Assembly: GCA_017960525.1 (NCBI GenBank)
Contig: JAGCZA010000138.1
Coordinates: 1-45,401, forward strand
Length of the DNA: 45,401 nucleotides
From: Prevotella sp.
GTDB taxonomy: Bacteria > Bacteroidota > Bacteroidia > Bacteroidales > Bacteroidaceae
Reading direction: 5' to 3'
Every line of letters starts with the position of its first letter. Within the stretch, counting starts at the first letter, position 1. The notes beneath the pieces are model-generated. The model did not search any database. It worked only from the letters and a program-made list of their open reading frames with translations, and was not told the origin of the DNA. Position numbers and translations under genes: made by a program. Shown here in pieces: positions 7,043 to 16,290 of this stretch.

Positions 7043-9532
7043 TTACTTCAGAACGTTGAAAATAGTCGCAACCATAGTGGCGATGCTTGCCGTCGATGTA
7101 CCAATGGCCAGCATTTCGCCAGTGGTGAGTTTGTTCCTGCGCTGCTTGGTGGGTACCACTATCTCACAGCCGGGAGCAGGTTTGCTTTTCTTGGCCTTGG
7201 CAACAGTGCCGTTCATATAAATGATATAGGTCTTGCGCTTCTTGGCGTTGTCGCTCCAACCACCAGCCAGGTTGATATAGTAGTCAAGGCTTTTGCCCTC
7301 CTTAAAACTCACGGTGTTGGGGTACATCACCTCACCGTTGATTTTCACGGTATTGGTGTACTCCGGCACCACAATGCGGTCGCCTGGGCGCAATACGATA
7401 TCGGCATCGCAACCTGGCTTTTCAAGGGCTTTGTCCAACTCAATGCCTACAGGGTAGTTGGGCGAGAGGTTCAGCGTGCTGATGTCGATGGAATCCCTGC
7501 CGTTGGATGAACGCCTGGCGGCTTCAATCAGCGATAACTGGCGGGCCTTCTCCTCCGAGGTGAGTTCACGTATGAGACGTGCGCCGGGCGTATAGGCTGA
7601 CTTCTTCAGGCCTCCGCTTCTGGAAATAACCTCACTCAAGCGCTCGTTCTTCCTCGACAGAGTGTAGACGCCAGGATAGAGCACCTCGCCCTCAACCCGG
7701 ACCGTCTCGTGGTCGCTGAAGCCCGGACTGCGGCGCACAAACACTTCGTCGTAAGGCTCAAGATGGAAGGCCTGCTTGTCAGGCTCCACGACAAAGCCGT
7801 CCTTCAGCGAGAAGGTGAACAACTGAGAGATGGAGTCTTGTTCGGAAGTGGCATTGGGGTTAATGATGCGGCGAGAAATGTCGACCTTGGCTGTCGAAGC
7901 GGCATCGGTCAGGCCACCGGCTTGGAGGATGAAATCCTCGATGGTCTCGTTGTCGGCATACTTATACACACCAGGATATTGCACCTCACCGTGGATGGTC
8001 AGCGTCTGTGCCTCCTGAATGGCCTCCTTGCTCGCCACAAAGAGCGCATCCTCATTTTGCAGGGGAACATCGCTCACACGGCCTTCCAGTATGCCGGCAA
8101 TATCGACAGAGAGTACCTCCAGCGTACGGTCGGGCTTCATGCGGTGGAGCACGGCGTGCTGGGTGATGGCGTCTTCCTTCACACCCTGTGCAGCCTCCAG
8201 AAGGGAGCGCACAGTTGTCAGGTTGCCGCCAATCTCGTACATACCCGGACGGAACACAGCGCCCTTCACTTCAACCCTGTTGGAAAAGCGGCGGATATTC
8301 TGGTCTACCGATACCGAGTCGCCATCGACCAGATGGAAGGTGCCAAAGTCGAACTCAGTCACCGTGTGCACAGAATGGAGCGCACCGTTCTCGCGAATCA
8401 CCCTCACGGAGTTGCGATAGGCATCACCAGCAAAGCCTCCGGCATACTTGAGCAGCGACTGAAGACTCTCATCTTTCTTCATCTCATAGTACATAGGGCG
8501 CTTCACTCGGCCCGTGATATTGACCAAACTCTCGTAAGCCTCGACGATAATCATATCGTTGTCGGTCAGACGGATATTGCCCGTGGCCTTGCCGTTCACA
8601 ATGTAATCGTAGACGTCGACGGTGGAGATATGGCGGTTGTTACGATACACCTTAATGTTTCGCACGGTACCCAATTTGGTGATGCCGCCTGCCATATAGA
8701 GTGCATTGAACACGGTGGCGAAGGCCGAGAGCGTGTAAGTGCCTGGGGTGACCACCTCACCGGCAATGTTGACACTAATGGTGCGCGTCTGGCCTACGGT
8801 CAGGCGTATCTGACTGCTGCTGTAGCGGGCACCCAGCAGTGAACGCAAGCGGGCATTGGCCTTCTGCTCAGTAAGGCCACTGAGCATCACCGGCCCGAAG
8901 CCCTCGATGGTCACAAAACCGTCAGGTGCAATGGTGGCGGTCATCGTCTCCTGCGATGCACCGTAGATGTCGATAATGACAGCATCGCCAGGCCCCAGCA
9001 CATAGTCCTTGGGGGTGGCGATGTTCATATTTGGCTCAAAACTGAGAATCTTGTTGTTGAACAAGTCGTGGCCGTAAATCTTGTTCTTGTCGCTGCGTTG
9101 CTCCTCCAGTATTTTGTTCAGCATCGCAATGGAGTCAACGGGCAGCATATCGCCCAAAGCATCCTGCATCAACTCAAAATCTGTTTCTTCAGAGCCACCT
9201 CTTGCACTGGATATCTGTTGGCTGGCAGCGTCACTGCGCATCTGACCGTTGTTCTTGCGCATACGCTTTTCGGCTGAAGCCGCTGCCTTGTCAGCAGCAC
9301 CGCTCAGGCCAGCCTGCTTGATTTGCTTGTCATACATCCGCTTAACACGCTGTATCTGCTGAATGTCGACGCCACGCTGCATCAGTTTGGTGACAATATC
9401 GCTCTGCGAAGACCCTTTGTCTTTCTCTTCAACGATAAAATCAATGAGTTGTTGGTCACTCATAGAAGACTGGGCAAAGACACTTTGGCCGGAAAACCAA
9501 ATCAATGCGAATAAGAGAAGATATTTTTTCAT
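7043..9532 (-). CDS. Polysaccharide export outer-membrane protein, Wza-like with multiple SLBB domains
   Basis: This 829-residue protein has a Sec signal (MKKYLLLFALIWFSGQSVFA), a charged coiled region with 'KRMRKNNGQ' (about 85-115), and a Poly_export domain starting near residue 175 ('YVLGPGDAVIIDIYGAS'). It then has six soluble-ligand-binding beta-grasp (SLBB) repeats recognisable by 'V.GEV..PG.Y......A.GG' (about residues 255, 335, 420, 515, 615 and 735). A short hydrophobic C-terminus follows. E. coli Wza (about 380 residues) is much shorter; the extended multi-SLBB form is usual in Bacteroidetes. There is no lipobox cysteine, unlike E. coli Wza. It is the first gene of the Wza-Wzz-Wzy unit. 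Its promoter was not recognised: the 93 bp upstream lack a TAnnTTTG box. Confidence 0.88.
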   Translation of the reverse strand: MKKYLLLFALIWFSGQSVFAQSSMSDQQLIDFIVEEKDKGSSQSDIVTKLMQRGVDIQQIQRVKRMYDKQIKQAGLSGAADKAAASAEKRMRKNNGQMRSDAASQQISSARGGSEETDFELMQDALGDMLPVDSIAMLNKILEEQRSDKNKIYGHDLFNNKILSFEPNMNIATPKDYVLGPGDAVIIDIYGASQETMTATIAPDGFVTIEGFGPVMLSGLTEQKANARLRSLLGARYSSSQIRLTVGQTRTISVNIAGEVVTPGTYTLSAFATVFNALYMAGGITKLGTVRNIKVYRNNRHISTVDVYDYIVNGKATGNIRLTDNDMIIVEAYESLVNITGRVKRPMYYEMKKDESLQSLLKYAGGFAGDAYRNSVRVIRENGALHSVHTVTEFDFGTFHLVDGDSVSVDQNIRRFSNRVEVKGAVFRPGMYEIGGNLTTVRSLLEAAQGVKEDAITQHAVLHRMKPDRTLEVLSVDIAGILEGRVSDVPLQNEDALFVASKEAIQEAQTLTIHGEVQYPGVYKYADNETIEDFILQAGGLTDAASTAKVDISRRIINPNATSEQDSISQLFTFSLKDGFVVEPDKQAFHLEPYDEVFVRRSPGFSDHETVRVEGEVLYPGVYTLSRKNERLSEVISRSGGLKKSAYTPGARLIRELTSEEKARQLSLIEAARRSSNGRDSIDISTLNLSPNYPVGIELDKALEKPGCDADIVLRPGDRIVVPEYTNTVKINGEVMYPNTVSFKEGKSLDYYINLAGGWSDNAKKRKTYIIYMNGTVAKAKKSKPAPGCEIVVPTKQRRNKLTTGEMLAIGTSTASIATMVATIFNVLK

Positions 9533-9625
9533 TTCTTTTTAATTTGTATCAACTTTATTATATATTAACTCCATTTTCTGTGAATTATTGCAGCGAGGCG
9601 ATAATATTGTGAGCAATAGGCAGTT

Positions 9626-12250
9626 CTACTTGCCCGCCACAATCTTCTTGATGTCGTTCAGTTTGTTCAGGGCCTCCATAGGCGTGAGGTTGTTGATGTC
9701 CAGCCCCAGTATCTCGTCGCGTATCTGGCAGAGCACGGGGTCGTCAAGTTGGAAGAACGAAAGTTGCAGACCTTCGCGGCTTTCGGCAATCTCGGCCATT
9801 GGCCGTCCGGCCTTCCCCACTTGGGCATTCTCGCTCTCCAGTTGTTTCAAGATGACGTTGGCACGCTTCACGATGGAGCGGGGCATACCTGCAATCTCAG
9901 CCACGTGGATACCGAAGGAGTGCTCTGATCCGCCGCGTTCCAGTTTGCGCAGGAAAATCACCTTGCCGTCTACCTCGCGCACAGAAACATTATAGTTCTT
10001 GATGCGATTGAAGTTCTTCTCCATCTCGTTCAGTTCGTGGTAGTGGGTGGCGAAGAGCGTGCGGGCACGCGCCTTGGGTTGCTCGTGCAAATATTCCACA
10101 ATGGCCCAGGCTATCGAGATGCCGTCGTAGGTGGAAGTGCCGCGGCCCAACTCGTCGAAGAGCACCAAGGAGCGCGGCGTCACATTATTTAATATATTAG
10201 AGGCCTCGGTCATCTCGACCATAAAGGTCGATTCGCCCAGCGAAATGTTGTCGCTGGCCCCCACGCGGGTAAAAATCTTGTCCACCAAGCCGATTCGGGC
10301 AGCCTCGGCGGGCACGAAACAGCCCACTTGGGCGAGCAGCACGATAAGGGCTGTCTGGCGCAGCAGGGCCGACTTACCGGCCATATTCGGGCCGGTGATG
10401 ATGACGATTTGCTGCCGTTCCTGGTCGAGCACGATGTCGTTGGGTATATATTGCTCATCGACAGGCAATTCTGTTTCGATGACGGGGTGGCGGCCTTGGC
10501 GGATGTCTATCACGTCAGTGCCGTCCACCACGGGCCGCACGTAGCGGTGCTCCTCGGCTGTCTTTGCAAAGCCCAGCAGACAGTCGAGTTGTGCCAGCAG
10601 CGTGGCGTTGACCTGTATTTGAGGGATGAACTCCTGAATGGCCGTCACCAGTTCGTTGAAAAGACGGGTCTCCAAGGAGAGAATCTTGTCTTCCGCCCCC
10701 AGGATTTTCTCCTCATACTCCTTCAGTTCCTGGGTGATGTAGCGCTCGGCCTGGGCCAGCGTCTGCTTGCGCACCCATTCGGCAGGCACCTTGTCCTTGT
10801 AGGTGTTGCGCACCTCCAGGTAATAGCCGAACACGTTGTTATAGCCTATCTTCAATGACTGGATGCCTGTCTGCTGGGCTTCGCGCTCCTGAATCTGCAA
10901 CAGGTAGTCCTTGCCGCTGTAGGCAATGCGGCGCAGTTCGTCGAGTTCCTGGTTTACGCCGTCGGCGATGACGCTGCCCTTTTGCACCAACTGTGGCGGG
11001 TCGTTCACAATCTCGCGGGCGATGCGGTCGCGGATGCTCTCGCAGAGGGAGAGACGCTCGCCCAACCCTTTCAGCACGTCGTTGTTGGCATAGAGACAGG
11101 CGGTCTTGATGGGGTGGACAGCCATCAGGGCCAGTTTCAACTGGTTCACTTCGCGGGGACTCACGCGCCCCACGGCCACTTTCGAGATGATGCGCTCCAG
11201 GTCGCCCACACGGTGCAACTGGTCGTCGACACACTGGCGGAAGTCGGGTTCGCGAAAGAAATAGTCCACCACATCGAGGCGGTCCTCAATGGGTTTCTGG
11301 TCTTTCAGGGGGAAGACGAGCCAGCGCCTCAACAAGCGTCCGCCCATTGGCGACACGGTGCGGTCAATCACATCGAGCAGACTCCGCCCGTCATCCTGCA
11401 TAGGTTGTATCAACTCTAATGAGCGAATGGTAAACTTGTCAAGGCGCACGTATTTCTCTTCCTCGATGCGCTGTAAGTGGGTGATATGGCCTATCTGCGT
11501 GTGCTGCGTCAGTTCCAAGTAGTAGAGGATGGCACCGGCGGCCACAATGCCGCTGCGCAGATGCTCCACGCCGAAGCCCTTCAGGTTTTTCACCCGGAAG
11601 TGCTTCAGCAACTTTTGCATGGAGGCCTGCTCAGTAAACACCCAGTCGTCCATCTGGAAAGTGACATAGCGCGTGCCCAGATAGCGCTCGAAGTCCTGTC
11701 GGCGGTCGCGGTCGTAGAGCACCTCCTTCGGCTGGAAGTTGCCCAAGAGTTTCTCCACATAGTCGTAAGTGCCCTCGCCCACGAGGTATTCGCCCGTCGA
11801 GATGTCGAGCAGCGAGACGCCGCAGGCCGATTTACCGAAGTGGACGGCAGCCAGGAAGTTGTTCTCCTTGTAGTTCAGCACATTGTCCGAAAGGGCGACG
11901 CCAGGCGTCACCAGTTCGGTGATACCGCGCTTGACGAGTTTCTTCGTCAACTTCGGATCCTCCAATTGGTCGCAGATGGCAACGCGCTTGCCGGCACGGA
12001 TGAGTTTGGGCAGATAGGTGTCTAAGGCGTGGTGGGGGAAGCCCGCCATCTCGTCGCCCTTGTTATACCCGTTGTTGCGCTTGGTCAGCGTGATGCCCAG
12101 TATCTGTGATGCGATAACGGCATCGTCGCAGTAGGTCTCGTAGAAGTCGCCGCAACGGAACAGCAGCACCGCGTCGGGGTGTTTCGCCTTCAGGTCGAAG
12201 AACTGTTTCATCATCGGCGTCATTTCCTTGCCGTCTTTCCTTACTGCCAT
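9626..12250 (-). CDS. mutS: DNA mismatch repair ATPase MutS
   Basis: This 874-residue protein is full length for the MutS1 family. The N-terminal mismatch-recognition domain carries the Phe-x-Glu motif in 'RCGDFYETY'. Connector, lever and clamp domains follow, and the ATPase has Walker A '[13 protein letters not shown]' and Walker B '[16 protein letters not shown]' with 'ATHYHEL' near the end. It binds base mismatches and starts repair with MutL. The ATG at 12250 is preferred over an in-frame GTG six bases upstream because the family starts just before '[14 protein letters not shown]'. It follows the sodium symporter gene by 28 bp on the same strand and is probably co-transcribed. No anomaly was seen. 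Confidence 0.97.
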   Translation of the reverse strand: MAVRKDGKEMTPMMKQFFDLKAKHPDAVLLFRCGDFYETYCDDAVIASQILGITLTKRNNGYNKGDEMAGFPHHALDTYLPKLIRAGKRVAICDQLEDPKLTKKLVKRGITELVTPGVALSDNVLNYKENNFLAAVHFGKSACGVSLLDISTGEYLVGEGTYDYVEKLLGNFQPKEVLYDRDRRQDFERYLGTRYVTFQMDDWVFTEQASMQKLLKHFRVKNLKGFGVEHLRSGIVAAGAILYYLELTQHTQIGHITHLQRIEEEKYVRLDKFTIRSLELIQPMQDDGRSLLDVIDRTVSPMGGRLLRRWLVFPLKDQKPIEDRLDVVDYFFREPDFRQCVDDQLHRVGDLERIISKVAVGRVSPREVNQLKLALMAVHPIKTACLYANNDVLKGLGERLSLCESIRDRIAREIVNDPPQLVQKGSVIADGVNQELDELRRIAYSGKDYLLQIQEREAQQTGIQSLKIGYNNVFGYYLEVRNTYKDKVPAEWVRKQTLAQAERYITQELKEYEEKILGAEDKILSLETRLFNELVTAIQEFIPQIQVNATLLAQLDCLLGFAKTAEEHRYVRPVVDGTDVIDIRQGRHPVIETELPVDEQYIPNDIVLDQERQQIVIITGPNMAGKSALLRQTALIVLLAQVGCFVPAEAARIGLVDKIFTRVGASDNISLGESTFMVEMTEASNILNNVTPRSLVLFDELGRGTSTYDGISIAWAIVEYLHEQPKARARTLFATHYHELNEMEKNFNRIKNYNVSVREVDGKVIFLRKLERGGSEHSFGIHVAEIAGMPRSIVKRANVILKQLESENAQVGKAGRPMAEIAESREGLQLSFFQLDDPVLCQIRDEILGLDINNLTPMEALNKLNDIKKIVAGK

Positions 12251-12278
12251 AATCACTTAATTATCATTCAATGTTAAA

Positions 12279-13646
12279 CTACGGTCGGATAAGCCCCAAT
12301 TGGTGGAGGAAGATGAAGAATATGCAGAGGGGGCAAACATACTTCACTTGGAAAAGGAAGAGGTGGAAGAAGCGGCCGCGCAGGGTGCCCCAGTTGGTGT
12401 ACTCGTCGCGCACCTCCTTGTAGGGGGCGAACCAGCCCAGGAAGATGCAGGTGAGGAAGCCGACCAGAGGCAGGAAAATCTGGCCCGTGATGAAGTCGAA
12501 CCAATCAAAGAGTGTGCGCCCGAAAAAGGCCAATCCATCGTAGGCTCCCAGCGAGAACGAGCAGAAGACGCCCACGATGCCTGTGGTCAGCGTGACGAGG
12601 AAAGCGGCCTTGCGGCGCGAAATATGCATCTCCTCATGGAAGAAGGCCGTGCTCACCTCGTGGAGCGACATGAGCGACGTGAGGGCAGCCAGCGAAAGGA
12701 GCAGGAAGAACAGGAAGGCGATGGCCCAGCCCAAGAAGGGTATGCCGGCGAAAGCCTGCTCGAAGACGTTGGGCAGCGTGATAAAGATGAGCGACGGGCC
12801 GCTGTCGGGCTCGACGCCCACAGAGAAAGCCGCTGGGAAAATCATCAGTCCGGCCAGGATGGCCACCATCGAGTCGATGATGCCTATCTGCAGGGCCGAG
12901 TTGGTCAGGTTGGTCTGGCGCGAAAAGTAACTGGCATAAGTGCAGATGCAGCCCATAGCGATGGAGAGCGAATAGAACGACTGCCCCAAGGCGCCGAGGA
13001 AGACGTCGCTGTTAATCATCTTGATGTCGGGCTTGAACAGGAACTCGATGCCCTTCTCCGCTCCTGGCAGCATGCACGAGGCCACTACAATGATGAGCAG
13101 CAGGATGAAGAGCAGCGGCATAAGCAGTTTCGACGCCCGCTCGATGCCGTCGCGCACGCCGTGGGCGATGATAAGGAAAGTCAGCATCAGAATGACTACG
13201 AGCCAGAAGATGGGCCGGACGGGGTCTTGCGAGAACTCGCTGAAATACTGGCGGAAATAGTCGGGGTCGCCCTGCAGTTGGCCGATGAGCGCCGCCCACA
13301 TATATTGCAGGCACCAGCCGGAGACCACAGCATAATAGCCCGTGATGAGAAAGCCTGTGAGCACGCCCATGTAGCCGATGAGCGACCAGGCCGAGCCGCC
13401 GGACATACGGGAGAAGGCCCGCGCCGTGTTGGCCTGTCCGTGACGACCGATGATGAACTCGCTGATCATGCAGGGAATGCCCAGCAACAGCACGCAGGCC
13501 AGATAGATGATGATGAACACGGCACCGCCGTTTTGCCCCGTCATATAGGGGAATCGCCACACGTTGCCCAGCCCCACAGCCGAGCCAGCCGTGGCCAGGA
13601 TAATGCCCAGTCGGCTGCCGAAGTTTGCCCTTTCTGTTCCGTCCAT
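12279..13646 (-). CDS. Sodium-dependent transporter of the neurotransmitter:sodium symporter (NSS/SNF) family
   Basis: This 455-residue protein has the family signature at its start, 'FGSRLGIILATAGSAVGLGNVWRFPY', which forms TM1 and its sodium/substrate-binding unwound part. 'FIIIYLACVLLLGIPCMISEF' follows as TM2, with about 11-12 membrane segments in all. Bacterial NSS members import amino acids such as tryptophan, tyrosine or leucine with sodium; the substrate cannot be told from sequence. It has a -7 box TAATTTTG (13673-13680, minus strand) that lies back to back with the promoter of the VanZ-like gene. mutS follows. Confidence 0.92.
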   Translation of the reverse strand: MDGTERANFGSRLGIILATAGSAVGLGNVWRFPYMTGQNGGAVFIIIYLACVLLLGIPCMISEFIIGRHGQANTARAFSRMSGGSAWSLIGYMGVLTGFLITGYYAVVSGWCLQYMWAALIGQLQGDPDYFRQYFSEFSQDPVRPIFWLVVILMLTFLIIAHGVRDGIERASKLLMPLLFILLLIIVVASCMLPGAEKGIEFLFKPDIKMINSDVFLGALGQSFYSLSIAMGCICTYASYFSRQTNLTNSALQIGIIDSMVAILAGLMIFPAAFSVGVEPDSGPSLIFITLPNVFEQAFAGIPFLGWAIAFLFFLLLSLAALTSLMSLHEVSTAFFHEEMHISRRKAAFLVTLTTGIVGVFCSFSLGAYDGLAFFGRTLFDWFDFITGQIFLPLVGFLTCIFLGWFAPYKEVRDEYTNWGTLRGRFFHLFLFQVKYVCPLCIFFIFLHQLGLIRP

Positions 13647-13672
13647 TTTCGTTTTATTTCGCTTTAGGCTTG

Positions 13673-13680
13673 CAAAATTA
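13673..13680 (-). promoter_or_regulatory. -7 box TAATTTTG of the NSS gene
   Basis: It matches the TAnnTTTG consensus on the minus strand, 26 bp before the ATG at 13646. It is only 12 bp from the oppositely oriented -7 box at 13693-13700, so the two promoters overlap and RNA polymerase binding may be mutually exclusive. Confidence 0.65.
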
Positions 13681-13692
13681 GCGATTTTTTCT

Positions 13693-13700
13693 TACTTTTG
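13693..13700 (+). promoter_or_regulatory. -7 box TACTTTTG of the VanZ-like gene
   Basis: It matches TAnnTTTG on the plus strand, 20 bp before the ATG at 13721, so the transcript would have a very short leader. It is divergent with the NSS promoter. Confidence 0.65.
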
Positions 13701-13720
13701 CACAAAAATTGGCAAGAAAT

Positions 13721-14134
13721 ATGGAAAAACTGCGACATTTTGTTTCACGCTACCCCTTTTCGCTGCTCTGTGTGGCCCTGGTGTGGTATCTCTCCATCTG
13801 GTTCCGTCCGCCTGAAGAACTGCCTCTGCCCAGTTTCAATTTCCTGGACAAGTGGACCCATTTCGTGATGTACGGCGGCCTGTGCTCCGTCATTTGGATA
13901 GAGTATCTGCGCAGCCACAACCGCCTCGACGCAGCGAAGCTGTTCCTCTGGGCCTGGCTGATGCCGGCAATTATGGGGGGAGTGATTGAACTGGTGCAAG
14001 CCTACTGCACCACCACCCGCTCAGGCGAATGGCTCGACTTTGCCGCCGATACCTTTGGCTGCACGCTGGCCATAGCCGTGGGGCTGGCCTGCCAACGCTG
14101 GTTGCCACAGCGGCCTAAAAGAGACGGCGAGTAA
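13721..14134 (+). CDS. VanZ-like family membrane protein
   Basis: This 137-residue protein begins MEKLRHFVSRYPFSLL. The pattern is VanZ-like: 'LSIWFRPP', 'FLDKWTHFVMYGGLCSVIW' (the Asp-Lys-x-x-His signature), 'AWLMPAIMGGVIELVQAY' (Glu before the Gln-rich segment) and 'GEWLDFAADTFGCTLAIAVG' (the Asp-x-x-x-Asp motif), within about four membrane helices. The family is linked to teicoplanin resistance in enterococci, but the role in Bacteroidetes is unknown. ATG 13721 is chosen over an upstream in-frame TTG because of the promoter position. Its last 20 bp overlap the 3' end of the convergent outer-membrane protein gene. Confidence 0.85.
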   Translation: MEKLRHFVSRYPFSLLCVALVWYLSIWFRPPEELPLPSFNFLDKWTHFVMYGGLCSVIWIEYLRSHNRLDAAKLFLWAWLMPAIMGGVIELVQAYCTTTRSGEWLDFAADTFGCTLAIAVGLACQRWLPQRPKRDGE

Positions 14135-15245
14135 TGCTGACGCTGAACATTGGGAACACCTTCAGACCACTGATGAAGTCGATGTAGCTTCCCACCTTAC
14201 CTCCGATGCCATCGATATCTTTTGTCAGGTTGACACCGTCGTGGGTGATGACGCTGGGCGTGCCGCCCCAGAACATCACGCCGGCATCGAAGCCCACCTT
14301 CCAGCGGTCGTCACCCTTCAGCAGCCGCCCTTCGTAGCCGAAGCCCAAGTAAGGCTTGAAGGCATTTACCCGCATGTCGACTTTCACCATGCCGTCGTTG
14401 TCGGGTTCAAGCATATAGGGGGTTCCGGCCTTGTGCATCAAGTCGCCAGCCTTGTGGGCTATGATGGGATTGATCAGATTGCCATCGGCATCGTAGATGT
14501 CGCCCTCATCGTTGGGAAGGCCCACGTAGACATCTTCCGTGTAGTAGACATCGTGGTTGTAGTTGCCAACGTTTACGCCCATACGTCCTACCTCTTTAAA
14601 TTTGGACTGCAGTCTCTCCAACATTTCAGGGTCGTTGCTGCTTGCGTATTCTGGTCCCAGTACGCTCAAGTCGATAATTTTCACCTCATAGAGCAGTTCC
14701 GGCACGGCATTTATCTGGTCATTGATGAGTTTGTCATACATTTTGTTATAGGCATTGACTGCCATTAGCGCCCCCATACTCTCGGTGGCGTTGTAGGCTT
14801 TGGCAATCTTGCTGTGGCCCAGGTAGAAACCGGCGGAGACGTGCCAGTGCTTGTTGTTCTTTAGTGGATAAAAGTCTACGAGCAGATTCCAGTTCCAGAA
14901 GTTCGTGGGCTTGCCTATCATCTCCACTTCGTCCTTGACCTTCTGGCCGGTGAAGCCCTCTAACAGCCCGGAAAGCTTGGTGAACTTGGAGTGGCTGGTT
15001 TTTGGGTCGTCGCCCACCATCACATCGAAATGCATGGGCACCTCAAACGACGGCAGATAGCTGAAGCCAGTACGCACCTTCAGCCAGTTGGCCATTGGAG
15101 CCGACAGCTCCAGACCGTAGCCTGGCGTGCCTGCCTTTACACTCAGGTCCAAGTTTTTGGGAACCCACCACTTCTCGTTCTGCGCCACGGCCTGCACAGC
15201 CACCAGCGCGGCCATAGCCAGACCTGTCAGGAAACTCTTCTTCAT
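14115..15245 (-). CDS. Putative outer-membrane beta-barrel protein, unknown function
   Basis: From ATG 15245 the product has 376 residues with a Sec signal (MKKSFLTGLAMAALVAVQAVA). The mature part has alternating aromatic/hydrophobic strands such as 'FWNWNLLVDFYPL', 'WHVSAGFYLGHS', 'FKPYLGFGYEG', 'WKVGFDAGVMFWGG' and 'KVFPMFSVSITRRLF'. It ends in a C-terminal Phe, typical of outer-membrane barrels recognised by BamA. A long polar insert lies near residues 150-260. No named family is recognised. A -7 box TATCTTTG at 15269-15276 precedes it. The 3' end overlaps the convergent VanZ-like gene by 20 bp. Confidence 0.75.
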   Translation of the reverse strand: MKKSFLTGLAMAALVAVQAVAQNEKWWVPKNLDLSVKAGTPGYGLELSAPMANWLKVRTGFSYLPSFEVPMHFDVMVGDDPKTSHSKFTKLSGLLEGFTGQKVKDEVEMIGKPTNFWNWNLLVDFYPLKNNKHWHVSAGFYLGHSKIAKAYNATESMGALMAVNAYNKMYDKLINDQINAVPELLYEVKIIDLSVLGPEYASSNDPEMLERLQSKFKEVGRMGVNVGNYNHDVYYTEDVYVGLPNDEGDIYDADGNLINPIIAHKAGDLMHKAGTPYMLEPDNDGMVKVDMRVNAFKPYLGFGYEGRLLKGDDRWKVGFDAGVMFWGGTPSVITHDGVNLTKDIDGIGGKVGSYIDFISGLKVFPMFSVSITRRLF

Positions 15246-15268
15246 ATTTGTCTGCGTGTTTAGTGCGG

Positions 15269-15276
15269 CAAAGATA
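15269..15276 (-). promoter_or_regulatory. -7 box TATCTTTG of the outer-membrane protein gene
   Basis: It matches TAnnTTTG on the minus strand, 23 bp upstream of ATG 15245. This also supports that start over an in-frame ATG further upstream. Confidence 0.6.
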
Positions 15277-15317
15277 GTGCTTTTATTTCGGCTGTCCAAA
15301 TGTTTTTTCCAAATGTG

Positions 15318-16283
15318 TCAGTTTTTAACAAGATTTTGTGCATAGTTTTTTTGGTGGTGGGGGAAGTCCAGACGGTAGAGGCGGGCGACGATGGCGCCGC
15401 TGATGTTGTGCCAGACGCTGAAGACGGCACCCGGGATGACGGCCATAGGATAGGCTGCGAAGTGGAGGGTGGCCAGGCTGGAGGCGAGCCCGCTGTTCTG
15501 CATGCCCACTTCTATGCTCAAAGCACGGCGCTTGGGCGAGGCAAGGCGCAGCAGGCGGGCAATGAGGTAGCCCACGGCGAGACCACCAACGTTGTGGAGT
15601 ATGACGACGGCTATGATGAGCAGGCCGCCAGTCATCAAGCGGTGGGCACTGGCAGCAATGATGATAAGCACGATGGCGGCGATGACAACCGACGACAGGG
15701 CGGGCAGATAGGCCGTGGCATGTTCTGTCTGCCGTGGCCACAGCCGTTTTACCAAAAGTCCGACGGCGATGGGCAGGATAACCACCCAGAGGATGCTGAG
15801 GAACATGGCGGCCACGTCGACATCGACAGTCTTGCCCGCCAATAGCCAGACGAGCAGGGGCGTAAGTACTGGAGCCAGCAGCGTGGAAACGCCCGTCATG
15901 CCAACACTCAGGGCCAGGTCGCCCTTGGCCAGATAGGTGATGACATTCGATGCCGTGCCGCCCGGACAGCACCCCACGAGTATCACGCCCACGGTAAGTG
16001 CCTCGTCGAGCTGGAAAAGGCGGGCCAGCGTCCAGGCCAGCAGGGGCATGACGGTGAACTGCGCGGCACAGCCGATGAGTACGTCTCGCGGACGAGTGAA
16101 CACCACGCGGAAATCGTCGAAGTGGAGCGTCATACCCATGCCGAACATGATGACGCCCAGCAGCGGATTGATGACAGTAGGCTTCACATGGCAGAACGCT
16201 TCAGGCCACAACAAAGCCACCACGGCAGCCAGCAGCACCAGTACGGCCATATTGTCGGAAATCAGCTTGCAGACCTTTTTCAT
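15318..16283 (-). CDS. Bile acid:sodium symporter (BASS) family transporter
   Basis: This 321-residue protein has about ten hydrophobic segments. Motifs are typical of BASS/ASBT proteins: 'NPLLGVIMFGMGMTLHFDDF' in the first half, 'VGVILVGCCPGGTASNVITYLAKGD' (the crossover sodium-binding region) and 'VGMQNSGLASSLA' near 255-265. Bacterial members carry organic anions such as pantoate or bile acids; the substrate is not predictable. It follows the nitroreductase gene by 7 bp, and that follows the GH67 gene by 13 bp, so the three should be one transcript. It might therefore carry a sugar-acid or aromatic acid released from xylan, but that is a guess from context. Confidence 0.88.
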   Translation of the reverse strand: MKKVCKLISDNMAVLVLLAAVVALLWPEAFCHVKPTVINPLLGVIMFGMGMTLHFDDFRVVFTRPRDVLIGCAAQFTVMPLLAWTLARLFQLDEALTVGVILVGCCPGGTASNVITYLAKGDLALSVGMTGVSTLLAPVLTPLLVWLLAGKTVDVDVAAMFLSILWVVILPIAVGLLVKRLWPRQTEHATAYLPALSSVVIAAIVLIIIAASAHRLMTGGLLIIAVVILHNVGGLAVGYLIARLLRLASPKRRALSIEVGMQNSGLASSLATLHFAAYPMAVIPGAVFSVWHNISGAIVARLYRLDFPHHQKNYAQNLVKN

Positions 16284-16290
16284 ACGTCAG

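Noticed and set aside
7709-8842. 377-codon plus-strand frame opposite the Wza-type gene
   Set aside because: It has the composition of an antisense shadow and no recognisable domain, while the minus strand encodes a full SLBB protein.
12300-13667. 455-codon plus-strand frame opposite the NSS gene
   Set aside because: It is a charged low-complexity shadow of a membrane protein gene with no family similarity.
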